NCBI GenBank assembly: GCA_018269055.1
Contig: JAFDVI010000050.1
Span: forward strand, 1 to 55,808
DNA: 55,808 nt
Origin: Acidobacteriota bacterium
GTDB lineage: Bacteria; Acidobacteriota; Blastocatellia; RBC074
Direction: 5' to 3'
The notes beneath the pieces were generated by a model that worked only from the letters and a program-made list of their open reading frames with translations, did not search any database and had not been told where the DNA came from. The translations under genes were made by a program, and so were the position numbers. Of the stretch, positions 34,782 to 46,500 are shown one piece after another (the stretch's first letter is position 1; each line of letters begins with the position of its first letter).

Positions 34782-35521
34782 GCACACTTTGGCAGAATTT
34801 CAATTGCTTGCATGCTCTCGTTCGATGGGTAAGTTGGGCAATTGCCATCGCTTTGCTTTCGACCATCGGTGCCGTTCAAGCACAAACGCGCACCACGAAA
34901 CCACCCGCAAAACAGGTTTCAAAACCCGCCCCCAGCGCCGAAGAGTTTGCCGAAGCCCGGCAACGATTGGCTGAACTTGGATACTGGCTTCAAGAAGATG
35001 AGCCCAAAGAAGACGCTTCGTTTCGGCATGCGCTGATCGCGTTTCAAAAAATCGAAGGTCGCCCGCGCACAGGAAAATTGACCAAAGAAGAGTTGGAAGC
35101 TTTGCGTACGGCAACGCCCCCTCAACCGCGCGAAACCGGTTATCCTCACGTCGAAGTTGATCTTTGCCGCCAGGTGTTGTTTTTGGTCGAAGCGGGCGAC
35201 AAACCGTTGCGCGTATTGCCGGTTTCCACCGGTTCCGGCAAATGCTTCACGGAAGGCGGCAGAACCCGCCAAGCCATCACGCCTACGGGACGGTTCAAGA
35301 TTCAGTGGAAACTCAAAGGTTGGCGCAAAAGCCCGCTCGGATTGCTGTATTACCCGAACTATTTTTATGACGGCGTCGCGATTCACGGCAATCCATCCGT
35401 TCCCGCCGAACCGGCCAGCCACGGCTGCGTCCGCATTCCGATGTTTGCGGCAGAGGAATTTAGCGACCTGGCGCCAGTTGGAATGGTGGCGCTTGTGTAC
35501 AACAGCAACGAACCTTTGTAA
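34778..35521 (+). CDS. L,D-transpeptidase (YkuD) with N-terminal peptidoglycan-binding-like domain
   Basis: A 247-aa exported enzyme that cross-links or anchors peptidoglycan. Signal segment: WVSWAIAIALLSTIGAVQA (18-35). A peptidoglycan-binding-like helical part (about 55-110, RLAELGYWLQEDEP...HALIAFQKIEG) follows. The YkuD catalytic motif is H203 in IHGNP, H215, C217 and R219 in SHGCVRI. The GTG start shares GTGA with the oxidoreductase stop, so it is translationally coupled to it, an odd functional pairing. Confidence 0.9.
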   Translation: MSTLWQNFNCLHALVRWVSWAIAIALLSTIGAVQAQTRTTKPPAKQVSKPAPSAEEFAEARQRLAELGYWLQEDEPKEDASFRHALIAFQKIEGRPRTGKLTKEELEALRTATPPQPRETGYPHVEVDLCRQVLFLVEAGDKPLRVLPVSTGSGKCFTEGGRTRQAITPTGRFKIQWKLKGWRKSPLGLLYYPNYFYDGVAIHGNPSVPAEPASHGCVRIPMFAAEEFSDLAPVGMVALVYNSNEPL

Positions 35522-35892
35522 CCCAGCCTCAACGCCTCCTCCTCCTCCTCAGTTTTGAGCAAAGCTTCGCAACCGCAGTGTGCAATTTTTCGCGGCGTAG
35601 ATGGAAAGTGCGTAAATCGCCCCGGCTTCTGGGCAATTGCGACTCGGCACATCGGTTGCGTTGTATGTAAATGATTATCGAGTCTTTTTTTGCCCAGATC
35701 AGGTTTGAAATTGGTGTATGGGGCAATGTAAGAAATCAAGGGTTTTAATAACGGGCAACGTTTCTACCTTACATAACTCCGAATTTTGTGTGTTCAGTCC
35801 ATACGCGCAATCGAACCATTCCAGCATTCACGGGTAAATCCGCCATACCTGTAAACGCTCTTTGATTTACTCGCCTTCAAGGGAGATACGCC
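35522..35892 (+). other. 371-bp intergenic region
   Basis: No ORF or clear terminator. It contains a (CTC)n-like microsatellite near 35535-35550 and an AT-rich part near 35680-35780. AAGGGAG before the 1500-aa gene is its ribosome binding site. A promoter for the surface array is expected here, but I cannot name it. Confidence 0.4.
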
Positions 35893-38800
35893 ATGAAACG
35901 CATACTATTTTTCATCGTTGCCTTGCTCGCCTTCGCGTTTGCGCAAGGAGATGTTCAAGCCCGGCTTCAGTCCCTGCCACTCAATAGCCAAAAGTTGAGC
36001 TACGCAACTTCACAGAATATCCGGCAACAACCGGCTGGCCCCGAATCCGCTCAGGTTGCAGGGATAATTGTTCGCACGCTGGTCTATCACGAACTCACAG
36101 CGCTTTCGCCGCGTGGAGTTGCCCGCGATTACCCGCTCATTAGCGGTGATGGCACTCACGTGGTCTACGCATTGCGGGATAATCCTTCACGTGTCTATGT
36201 CTGCAACTTCGACGGCACAGGGACGCGCGAGGTGGACTCTTTGCCGGATCCCCCAAGAGTTGACATCAGTTATGACGGTTCGCGAGTAATGGCCACCACG
36301 TATGCCGGTGTCATCCACGTCGTCAACGCGGCGAGCGGAACTCCCGTTACCGTCTGGGACAAAGGCGGCATTGACGAACCCAACACGCGCCTTTCACCGG
36401 ATGGCAATCAGGTCTTCTTTCAATTGAAGTTCGACCTGTCCAACGATTTCAAAAGCGGCATCTGGGTTGTGAGCGCCAACGGCGGCGCGGCCCAACGGAT
36501 CGTCTCGCCGGAGCAAGTTGCCGCTGTGATCGGCCTCCCGGCAGGAGAGGTCTCTTTCTACTCCGGAGCGCCAGGGCTGGATGTCTCACAAGATGGGACG
36601 CGCTTTACTTTCATTGCCCGTGTGCAGGGAATGATGCGGGTGTTCGCTGGCGGTTATGTGGGCGGTTCGCTTCAGGGACTGCATCAAATCCTGGAGCCGA
36701 TCATCAATTATGGCGTTCAACATATCGTTATCAGCGGCGACGGCACGAAAGTCGGCTACGACATTCAACAACCCACCAATAATATTTTCGAGGCGGGCGT
36801 CATCAACTTCGAGAACGTCAACGGCCAGGGAAAACAGGTCATCGCCACTAGCGATCAGATCACTCCGCCCATCGGTTTCCCCAACTACGGACAGTCTGCA
36901 TACCGCATCTTTCTGAATCGAGATGGCTCGAAGCTGCTGCTGGGCGGCACAAGTTATTTATACGACACGCTGACGCGTTCAGTCATTCAATTGGGGATCG
37001 AATTCGGAGCATTATCCGGCGACACCGCCCATGTGGTTTATAACGGGTTGTTCGTTCCGTCCATGAATGCCGCCGCGACTCGTTTTACCTATCTCGTCAG
37101 CGATGCGAATAACGTGGAGCAACTGGCCACGCTGGAGATCACCTCCTCTATTGGCGCGTCTCCCAATCTCAGCCTGCCGACGATTGATCCGCCCTTTGTG
37201 CTGACTGACACTCGTTCGACCACGACCTTGACTGTCAAAGCGACGGCCGGCAGTGGAGTGAATCGCGTTTCGGCGTCCTTCCTGCGCAATGGCCTGGACG
37301 ATGTTTACGTCTGCGTCGGCGACCGCCAGAAACCGGTTCTTCTTGATAACGGGACGCAAGGCGACACTGTCGCCGCAGACACGATTTACACGAACAATGG
37401 GATTCGCACGGTCGGCGGAGTGTTGGCCGTTCCCGGCCCGCGCGTGGTGCGTTATCAGGCCGAAACGAAAACCGGCGACAACAAACGGCACGCGACGGCG
37501 ATTGACGTCGAATCGCTGACCGTTACCGAACAGACGCCGCTGATTGATGTCGCGCCCACCAGTTTGGACTTCGGTGATGTGACCGTCGGCCAGAACAAAG
37601 ACCTGGCACTGACGGTACGCAATATCGGTGGTGTATCATTGACGATCAATTCTCTCGACATTGACAACGCGCGCTTCAGCACGCCCGGAACCACAGCTCC
37701 ATTTACGATCAACGCGGGCGCAACCCAAACCATCACCGTGCGCTTTGCGCCCACGGCAACGGGGCAACAACGCGGCACGCTGACGATCAACAGCACCGAT
37801 CCCGCGCGCCCCACCGTCACTGTCGCGCTCGCGGGCAACGGCGTCAGCACGGGCGGTGTCACCATTACCGATCACACCATGACCGGCGGTCCGATCCCCG
37901 GCGCATGCGCCAAGCCGACCGTCAAAACCGCCTTCGCGACGACGGACACCGAAGCGATCCAATGGACATTCGCGTCCGGCCTCAGCCTCGGAGACGCGAT
38001 TCGCTGGGAGTGGGTGCAGCCGAACGGCACGGTTTACCGCACGTTCGACCACACGGTGACACAGGTTACCCAGGGACAAGCCTGTTTCTGGGATGCGATT
38101 CAGATTGCCGGACAGCAGGCCGCCTCGCTGCCCGGCAATTGGCAGGTGCGCGTCTATATCAAAGGCGCACAGGTGCTGACCGAAAACTTCACGATTTCGC
38201 AAGGCGGCGGCGCTTGCCCGGCCATCACCAGCATTAGCCCGTCGAATGGCGCGGTCGGCGCGAGCGTGACCATCACTGGCACGGGCTTCACCGGGGTGAG
38301 CGGCGTCAAGTTCGCCAATAATATCGCCGCCACATTTCTCATCTTCGGGGATACGCAAATCATTAGCATCGTGCCGAACGGCGCAGTCACTGGCCCAATC
38401 ACCATCAGCGAACCGAATTGCAACGACGCGCAATCATCAACCTCTTTCACCGTTACACCGCCCGCAAATAACCGCATCGTGCGCGTTGTTTGCGGCAGTG
38501 CCACGCTGGGCGGCACGTTGACGGTGCCCATCGAACTGGTTTCTCAGGGTGATGAAAATGCGCTTGGCTTCAGCCTGACTTTCGACCCGACGGTGCTGAG
38601 CAATCCGCAGGCGGCGAAAGGCAGCGACGCCACCAGCGCAGCGCTCAACACCAATTCGAATCAGGTGGCGCAAGGGCGCTTCGGCATCGCGCTGGCGCTG
38701 CCCACCGGACAGAGTTTCACGGCTGGCGTGCGGCAGATTGCCGTCGTCACCTTCACCGTTTCGGCGACGACGACGGCGACCACGACCGCCATCGGATTTG

Positions 38801-40395
38801 GCGATGCGCCGATCTTGCGGCGCGTGTCCGACGCCAACGCGCAAGTGCTGACGGCGACTTATCAATCCGACACCTGTGCGACGATTGCGATTCTGCGAGG
38901 GTATGAAGCCGACGTCACGCCGCGCCCCAACGGCAAAAATGATGGCACGGTTTCAATCAATGATTGGGTGATGGTGGGACGATTTGCCGCAGCATTGGAT
39001 ACGCCCGCCGCGGGCAGCGAATTCCAACGCGCCGATTGCGCTCCGCGCAACAGCAAAGGCGACGGCATTCTCGCCGTGGATGATTGGGTGCAAGCCGGAC
39101 GCTATTACGCGGCGCTGGACGCCGTACAAACTATTGGCGGCCCTTCCGCTCCAACGCAATTCCGAATTGCCGAATTCGCATTCCGGAACCTGCCCCCGAC
39201 TCCAACGAATTCCAGCGTCCCTGTCCGCGTTCCACGATTCGGAATCCGCAATCAACAACGCGTGTTGCGCGCAGTCAACGCCACATTGGTTCGCGGACAA
39301 ACCGGAACCTTGAGCATTGAAATGGATTCGCTGGGAAATGAAAACGCCGTAGGATTCAGTCTGAACTTCGATCCGAATGTATTGACGTATGTGTCCGCTG
39401 CTACAGGCAGCGCTGCGCCCAACGCATTCCTGATCATCAACAACAGCCAAGTGGCCAGCGGCAAATTGGGATTGGCCATAGCCCAACCCGCCGGAGAAAA
39501 ATTCGCCGCCGGAACGCGGCAAGTGGCAACGGTTCGCTTTACGGTTGCGGCCAACACGGCGGCATCCACAACTATCAGCTTTGGCGACCAGCCGGTGAAA
39601 CGACAGATTGCCGATGTCAACGCACTCACGCTGACGGCGAGCTATACGGATGGTTCGATGACGCTGGTCAATTCCGTCGCATGCGTTTCTGCGGCCAGCT
39701 TCCGCGCGACGGATGTAGCCAGCGAAGCGATCATTGCCGCTTTCGGCCTGGGAATGGCGACCAGCACACAGGAAGCCGCGACCGTGCCGCTGCCGACGCA
39801 ATTGGCAGGGACGACCGTGACAATCAAAGACAGCACGGGAACGGATCGCTTAGCCCCACTCTTTTTCGTCTCGGCGAATCAGATCAACTACCAGATGCCT
39901 CCGGGCACGGCCACCGGACAGACGGCCGTGACGATCAGAAGCGGCAATGGCACGGTTTCGCTGGGCGCGATGGCATTGGCAATGGTTGCGCCCGGCCTGT
40001 TTGCGGCCAATGCCACGGGACAGGGCGTCGCGGCGGCGGTCGCGCTGCGCGTCAAAGCGGATGGTTCCCAAATCTACGAATCGGTCTCGCAATGGGACGC
40101 AGGGCTGCAGCAGTACGTCTCGATGCCGATAGACCTGGGGGCGGAAGGCGAACAAGTCTATCTGATTCTGTTCGGGACGGGGGTACGGTTTTTGAGCAGC
40201 CAATCTGCCGCGAGCGCCACAGTCGGAGGCAGCGCCATACCGCTTCTATTCATCGGGCCGCAGGGCGATTTCGTCGGGCTGGATCAAGTCAATCTGGGGC
40301 CAGTGCCGCGCAGCCTGATTGGACGCGGCGAAATAGATGTTGCGCTGACCGTAGATGGCAAGACGGCCAACACGGTCAAGGTCAATCTGCGCTAA
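35893..40395 (+). CDS. 1500-aa secreted multidomain protein with cohesins, dockerin-like module and TIGR03437
   Basis: Signal peptide ILFFIVALLAFAFAQG. Modules by approximate residue: TolB/WD-like propeller 57-416; choice-of-anchor-type domain 430-546; ASPM/SPD-2/hydin (ASH) domain 550-655 (IDVAPTSLDFGDVTVGQ); a W-rich domain 657-770 shared with the next gene; TIG 775-856; cohesin-like 862-993; dockerin-like pair 1005-1076 (NGKNDGTVSINDW and NSKGDGILAVDDW); second cohesin-like 1122-1258; TIGR03437 1264-1500 (VSAASF to GKTANTVKVNLR). It is the first of three neighbouring genes ending in TIGR03437. Cohesin-dockerin contacts within or between chains are possible; no carbohydrate enzyme is present. 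ATG 35893 follows AAGGGAG. Confidence 0.85.
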   Translation: MKRILFFIVALLAFAFAQGDVQARLQSLPLNSQKLSYATSQNIRQQPAGPESAQVAGIIVRTLVYHELTALSPRGVARDYPLISGDGTHVVYALRDNPSRVYVCNFDGTGTREVDSLPDPPRVDISYDGSRVMATTYAGVIHVVNAASGTPVTVWDKGGIDEPNTRLSPDGNQVFFQLKFDLSNDFKSGIWVVSANGGAAQRIVSPEQVAAVIGLPAGEVSFYSGAPGLDVSQDGTRFTFIARVQGMMRVFAGGYVGGSLQGLHQILEPIINYGVQHIVISGDGTKVGYDIQQPTNNIFEAGVINFENVNGQGKQVIATSDQITPPIGFPNYGQSAYRIFLNRDGSKLLLGGTSYLYDTLTRSVIQLGIEFGALSGDTAHVVYNGLFVPSMNAAATRFTYLVSDANNVEQLATLEITSSIGASPNLSLPTIDPPFVLTDTRSTTTLTVKATAGSGVNRVSASFLRNGLDDVYVCVGDRQKPVLLDNGTQGDTVAADTIYTNNGIRTVGGVLAVPGPRVVRYQAETKTGDNKRHATAIDVESLTVTEQTPLIDVAPTSLDFGDVTVGQNKDLALTVRNIGGVSLTINSLDIDNARFSTPGTTAPFTINAGATQTITVRFAPTATGQQRGTLTINSTDPARPTVTVALAGNGVSTGGVTITDHTMTGGPIPGACAKPTVKTAFATTDTEAIQWTFASGLSLGDAIRWEWVQPNGTVYRTFDHTVTQVTQGQACFWDAIQIAGQQAASLPGNWQVRVYIKGAQVLTENFTISQGGGACPAITSISPSNGAVGASVTITGTGFTGVSGVKFANNIAATFLIFGDTQIISIVPNGAVTGPITISEPNCNDAQSSTSFTVTPPANNRIVRVVCGSATLGGTLTVPIELVSQGDENALGFSLTFDPTVLSNPQAAKGSDATSAALNTNSNQVAQGRFGIALALPTGQSFTAGVRQIAVVTFTVSATTTATTTAIGFGDAPILRRVSDANAQVLTATYQSDTCATIAILRGYEADVTPRPNGKNDGTVSINDWVMVGRFAAALDTPAAGSEFQRADCAPRNSKGDGILAVDDWVQAGRYYAALDAVQTIGGPSAPTQFRIAEFAFRNLPPTPTNSSVPVRVPRFGIRNQQRVLRAVNATLVRGQTGTLSIEMDSLGNENAVGFSLNFDPNVLTYVSAATGSAAPNAFLIINNSQVASGKLGLAIAQPAGEKFAAGTRQVATVRFTVAANTAASTTISFGDQPVKRQIADVNALTLTASYTDGSMTLVNSVACVSAASFRATDVASEAIIAAFGLGMATSTQEAATVPLPTQLAGTTVTIKDSTGTDRLAPLFFVSANQINYQMPPGTATGQTAVTIRSGNGTVSLGAMALAMVAPGLFAANATGQGVAAAVALRVKADGSQIYESVSQWDAGLQQYVSMPIDLGAEGEQVYLILFGTGVRFLSSQSAASATVGGSAIPLLFIGPQGDFVGLDQVNLGPVPRSLIGRGEIDVALTVDGKTANTVKVNLR

Positions 40396-40456
40396 GAACG
40401 GCTGGCGCGAATATACCGGCGCCAACAGGTTTTCATTCACGCTGGCAACCGCTGGG

Positions 40457-40492
40457 CTTGATCGTCAGCGCTCAATTGCGCCGACGATCAAG
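40457..40492 (+). promoter_or_regulatory. RBS-abutting hairpin before the 2922-aa gene
   Basis: CTTGATCGTC (40457-40466) pairs perfectly with GACGATCAAG (40483-40492). Inside, GCGC (40468-40471) pairs with GCGC (40478-40481) across a 1x1 mismatch, leaving a hexaloop. The right arm ends in the AG of AGGGGG (40491-40496), the ribosome binding site of the ATG at 40501. No U tract follows, so translational control is more likely than termination. Confidence 0.65.
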
Positions 40493-40500
40493 GGGGAAAT

Positions 40501-43500
40501 ATGAAAAGTAAATTCGCCTTTTTAATCGCAATTACAGTTTTGAGTTTGTTCGCTCTATCGCTCGGAGTAATTCCTTACGCTAAGCGCGTTGGCGCTTCGG
40601 CTTTGCAACAACCGCAGCGCACTTACACGACCAGCGCCGATTTTGCCGAAGGCATTTTGGTCGGCTTGGAATACACCACGGTGCCGAACCAGTTGCAGCT
40701 TTCCAGAGAAGGCGGCATTCCGCCTTACATTTGGGTGCCGAACCAAAATGAAGGCTCAATCTCCAAGGTTGACACCCGGACAGGACGCGAAGCCGCGCGC
40801 TATCGCACGGGCGGCGGCACCAGCGCCAATCCATCGCGCACCACCGTGGATTTGCAAGGCAACTGCTGGGTCGGCAATCGCAACTACGCCTCGGTCGTGA
40901 AGGTGGCGCTGGCCGAGTCCGATTGCGTTGACAGAGACGGCAGCGGCGCGATTGACACTTCGCGCGACAGCAATGGCGACGGCGACATCACGGGTGCGGA
41001 ATTGCTCGATTGGGGCAAGGATGAATGTGTGCTGAAAGAAGTCGTCGTGGCGGCGGGCAAGGAAGGAACTTACACGCCTGGCGCATTCACCAATTACTCC
41101 GCCTACGGCGATGAAGGGACGCGCGCGATGGCGATTGACGCTAATGGAAACGTTTGGGCGGGCGTCTACCGGGATCGAAAGTACTTCAACATCAGCGGTG
41201 CGGACGGTGCGATTCTGCGCACGATTGATGTGTCTTCGCAAAGTCACAACCCCTACGGCGCGGCAATTGACCGGTATGGAACGCTCTGGTCGGCGGATGT
41301 TCTCACCGGGTTCGTGCTCAAGATAAATCCCATGACGGGCAGTCTGACCAAAATTACGCTGAATCATCAGGCCTACGGTTTGGGGATTGATAAACTCGAT
41401 CATTTGTTCGTCAGCGGTTGGGAAAGCTCCAAGCTCTCGCGCATCAATGTGCTAACCAATCAGATCGACTGGACGAAAGACATTGAATACCGCTCGCGCG
41501 GCGTCGTCGTGAGCGACGACAATGACGTTTGGGTAGCCAACAGCAATTCAAGCCGTGTGATCCGCTGGTCGAATGATGGCGTTCCCAAAACCACCATCAG
41601 TGCTGGCAGCGGGGAATCTTCAGGCGTCTCGATTGATCAGAATGGCAAGATTTGGGTCGTTAATCGCAATGACTCGACCATCCGGCGCATTGATCCGGCA
41701 ACCAACACCGTTGACCTGCCGAAAACGCTGAACGGAACGAGCGGCCATTACGGTTACAGCGATATGACCGGCAAGGTCGCACGCACCGTCACGACCTCCA
41801 CCGGGACGTGGACGGCGGTCTACGATTCGGGCGCCGCCAATACGCCGTGGGGCACAATCAGTTGGAACAGCCTGGAACCCGCCGGGACTTCGATTCGAGC
41901 GCGCGTGCGCAGTTCAGCCAATCAAACCAGTTGGTCAACCTGGGAACAGGCGATGAAGGGCGTCTCACTCAGCGCCACGCCAGCCAATCGCTATCTGCAA
42001 ATCGAAGTCACCTTGCAGATCACTACGGGGGGGAGTTCGCCGATCCTTTACGACTTGACGGTCGCTTCCGGCAGCGGCGGAGGCACTTGTGCTTTCGCGG
42101 TCAGCCCGACTAACCAATCATTCACGTCGGCGGGTGGAACTGGAAGCGTGAATGTGACAACTGGGACAGGATGCAATTGGACGGCGCTCAGCGGTTATTC
42201 CTGGATCACGATCAATTCCGGCACAAGCGGCGCAGGTTCCGGCACGGTCAATTACATCGTCGCGGCCAACACCACGGCCAGCAGCCGCATTGGCTCGATG
42301 CTCATCGCTGGCCAGTTCGTAGTGATCGCGCAATCGGGCGCGGGGGGAAACTGTCCCATTACACCGCTCACCATTCCACAGACGGTCAACGGTTCGCTGG
42401 CCGCCGCGGGCGATTGCCGGTCGGTCATTGATTCCGGCGCGTATGGCGACTTGTACTCATTCACCGCTCAGGCCGGACAGCGCGTGGCCATTTCGCTCAG
42501 TTCGACCCAGTTCGACGCCTTTCTGACGTTGATCGCGCCGGACGGTTCGATCATCGCAATTAACGACGACAGCAACAGCAGCGTCAGCACGGATTCGCGC
42601 ATTCCGCCCGGCAGCGATTATTTCGTGCTGCCGCTCGGCGGCACCTACATCGTCGAAACCAGTTCGTTCAACGACGACGAGGTTGGCGGTTACACCCTGA
42701 GTCTGACCGCGCCGCCGGGCGGGCAAACTTGCGCGTACGCGGTTACGCCTGCGAACCAGGCGTTCACTGCCGCTGGCGGCAACGGCACTGCAAATGTGGC
42801 CACATCCGCAGGCTGCGGCTGGACGGCGGGCAGCAACGTTTCTTGGATCACATTCGGCGCGGGGACGAGCGGCACAGGCAGTGGCACAATCAACTACACC
42901 GTCGAGGCCAACATCAGTCTGGGCTACCGGGTGGGCAGGCTGTTGATCGCCGGGCAAGTCCTGACTGTCGTGCAAGCGGGCACAGGCAGCAATTGCCCAA
43001 TCACACCGCTGGTCATTCCACAGACGGTCAATGCTTCATGGGCAGTGGGCGATTGCACATCAGGGAGCGGTTCTCTGACCGATTTGTATTCCTTCAATGG
43101 GCAGGCGGGCCAGCAAGTGGCGATTTCGCTGACCACCACAAACACGTTCACCTCGATCTATCTTTACCTGCCTAACGGGCAGACCATCTATGCCGAAGGC
43201 GACGGCAATTTGCGCATTCCATCGGGCGGCAACTTCTTTGTGCTGCCTTTCACCGGAACGTATATCGTCGAAGCCGGCGCGGCGGCGGCGGGCAACTACA
43301 TTCTGAGCTTAACCGTTCCCAGCACTCAGACCTGCACGTATGCCATTACGCCGACCAGTCAGCCATTCACGGCAACAGGTGGCACTGGCATTGTGAATGT
43401 GACGGCCCAATCGGGGTGCGCTTGGACCGCAACGAGCAACGCCGCGTGGATCACTCTCACCAGCGGCGCGAGCGGCAGCGGCAATGGAACGGTCGGCTTT

Positions 43501-46500
43501 ACCGTCGCGATCAACAGCGATGCAACGCGTACGGGCACAATAACCATTGCCGGGCAAACCTTCACCGTCACCCAAGCCGGCGCGGGCGGTGCGCTGACGC
43601 TGGTGGATCACCTGACCACAGCGGGGCCGATTTCGACAACCGGTTGTTCGCTGCCGCCGCCCAAGGCCAATTTCGCCAGCACGGAAGCGCGCGTTTATGA
43701 GTGGTTTTACGTGCTGAATCCACAAGTCGGCGACTTGATCCGCTGGGAATTCGTTCAGCCGAACGGAACGATTTATAACTCCGTTGAACGCACCAATAAC
43801 TTCACTGGCGAAACCTGCGCCTGGGCCTGGATTGACATCGCCGGGCAAGCCGCTGCCGCGTTGCCGGGCGCCTGGCAGGTGCGCGTATACTGGAATGGCG
43901 CGCTGCTGGCAACGGACAGTTTCAGCATTCTCGCTGTCAACAATTGCCCAACAGTGAGCGGCATCAGCCCCATAAGTGGCGCGGTCGGAAGTACGGTCAC
44001 GATTTCCGGCGCGAATTTCACAGGCGTGTCGGCGGTCAAATTCAGCAATAATGTCAGCGCCCAGTTCACCGTCAACAGCAATACGCAAATCACCGCCACC
44101 GTGCCCAGCGGCGCAGTGACCGGCCCCGTCACGCTTGTCAAAGCAGGTTGTACCGACGTGCAGACGGACAGCTTTACTGTGACTGGCGCTAGCAATTGTG
44201 TACAACCACCTGCGGGGCTGCTCGGTTGGTGGCCGGGCGATGGCAATGCCAATGACATTCAGGGCGCGAACCACGGCACGCTACGCAACGGCGCAACCGC
44301 GAGCGCCGCCGGTAAAGTCGGGCAGACCTTTAGCTTCGACGGCGTGGATGACCACATCACCCTCAACTCGACGGGTATCGTCAAAGGCCAGACGGCGGTG
44401 ACATGCGATGCCTGGGTGCGTCCGCGCGGGCCGCACAGCAACGGTTATGGTTACGGCGGCACGGTCATCCACGAAAGCGTCACCGGCTCAGGCTCTAACA
44501 GTCGCTTTGGCGTCTTCGTCTTCAACGATGGGCGCGTGAACGTTTTTGGCAGGGTCAACGATGGAGGCAGTACGCAGGTCACCACAACCGCCACCTTGCC
44601 GCTCAACCAATGGTCACACATCGCCGGCACGTGGAGCGCCACCGACGGTATACGAATTTACATCAACGGACAGCAGGCCGCTTCACTGCCCGGTCCGCTC
44701 GGCCCCTTTGCGAACGGCAACAGCGCGTTCATTGCCATCGGCACCGACGATCCCTTCGCCGCGGGCGACGAATTTAACGGCGATATTGACGAAGTCGCAA
44801 TCTTCAACCGTGCGCTCTCGGCCAGTGAGATTCAAACGATCTTTGCTGCTGATAGTGCGGGCAAATGCAAGACGACCCCAACCAACTGCCCGGTCGTGAG
44901 CGGGATCACGCCGTCGAACGGCACGGTGGGCAGCGCTGTCACGCTCGCCGGAACGAACTTTACCGGTGTCAATGCGGTTCAATTCGCTAGCAATGTGACC
45001 GCGGCCTTTACTGTGGTGAATGACACCACCATAACCGCGACGGTGCCGAATGGGGCGGTCTCCGGACCGATTACGATCTCCAAGACCGGCTGTTCAGATA
45101 CGTCATCGGAGACCTTCACCGTGACGGGCGGTACGACCGGTTGTAGCACGCCCAGCTTCGCTGCTGCGGTAAATTACCCCACGGGTAATTTACCGGTGGG
45201 GGTAATCGCCAAGGATTTCAATGGCGACGGCAGGCTGGATATGGCTACCTCCAACTACACCAGCAGCAATGTTGCGATCTTCCTCGCCAACAACAGCGGC
45301 GGATTCAACAGTGCCACCTACATCAATGCAGGCTCCGGGCCGACTGCAATTGCATCAGCAGATTTCAATGGGGACAGCAAATTCGACCTGGCCGTGGTCA
45401 ATTACGACTCAAACAACGTTTCGATCTTGCTCGGAAATGGCAGCGGCGGGTTTGCTGCGCCGGCGAATTATGCTGTCGGCACGACTCCGCGGAACCTCGC
45501 GCTTGCCGATTTCAATGGGGATGGAAAGCTTGATATCGCGGTTGCCAACAGAGCTTCGAATAATGTTTCGGTGTTGCTTGGTAACGGCAGTGGCGGCTTC
45601 AGTGCAATCTCGCCGCTGAGCGCCGGCACAGAGACGCTAGGCGTTGCCGCCGGCGATTTCAATGGCGATGGGAAACAAGATATCGCAGCATCCAATGGAA
45701 CTTCGAATAATGTCTCGATTTTCCTGGGCAATGGAAATGGGACGTTCGGCGCGGCGGTCAACTATCCCACCGGGAGTTTTCCGTTTGCAGTGACGGCGGC
45801 TGACTTGGATGGCGACGGAAAGCTCGATCTGGCAACGGCAAACTTCAATTCCAACAATGTTTCGGTGTTGATTGGAAACGGAGTGGGTGGTTTTGCGGCG
45901 CCAGTGAATTATTCAGTTGGCAGCCAAGCGATCCATGTTGCGGTCAATGATTTCAACCTGGACGGGAAATCGGATCTGGCTGTCGCCGTATACGGTGGGG
46001 GCAGTGTCGCCATCCTGTTGGGGGACGGGAGTGGGAATTTCGGCACCCCGACCAATCTGACGGTCGGCAATAATCCGAACTATGTCGCGCCAGTGGACCT
46101 GAACGGAGACGGCAAGGTTGATCTGGCGGTCACAAATTACCAATCTGCATCCGTCTCGGTGCTGCTCAATAACTGCACGACCACAACCACATGCCCTATC
46201 ATCGCTAATCTCAGCCCGACGGGTGGCGCCATCGGCGCTACAGTGACCATCACCGGAAGCAACTTTACAGGCCTCACAGCCGTGCGCTTTGCCAATAACG
46301 TCAGCGCGCAATTCACTGTCAACAGCCCCACCCAGATCACCGCAACGGTGCCTTCGGGTGCGGTTACCGGCCCGATTACCATCAGCAAGACTGGCTGCAG
46401 CGACGTGCAGACCGCGACCTTCACCGTCACGGTTCCGCCCGCCTGTCCGACCGTAAGCGGCATCAATCCAACCAGTGGCGTAACTGGCAGCACGGTGACA

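Noticed and set aside
35535..35550. CTC microsatellite
   Set aside because: Short and in non-coding DNA; nothing beyond simple repeat can be supported.
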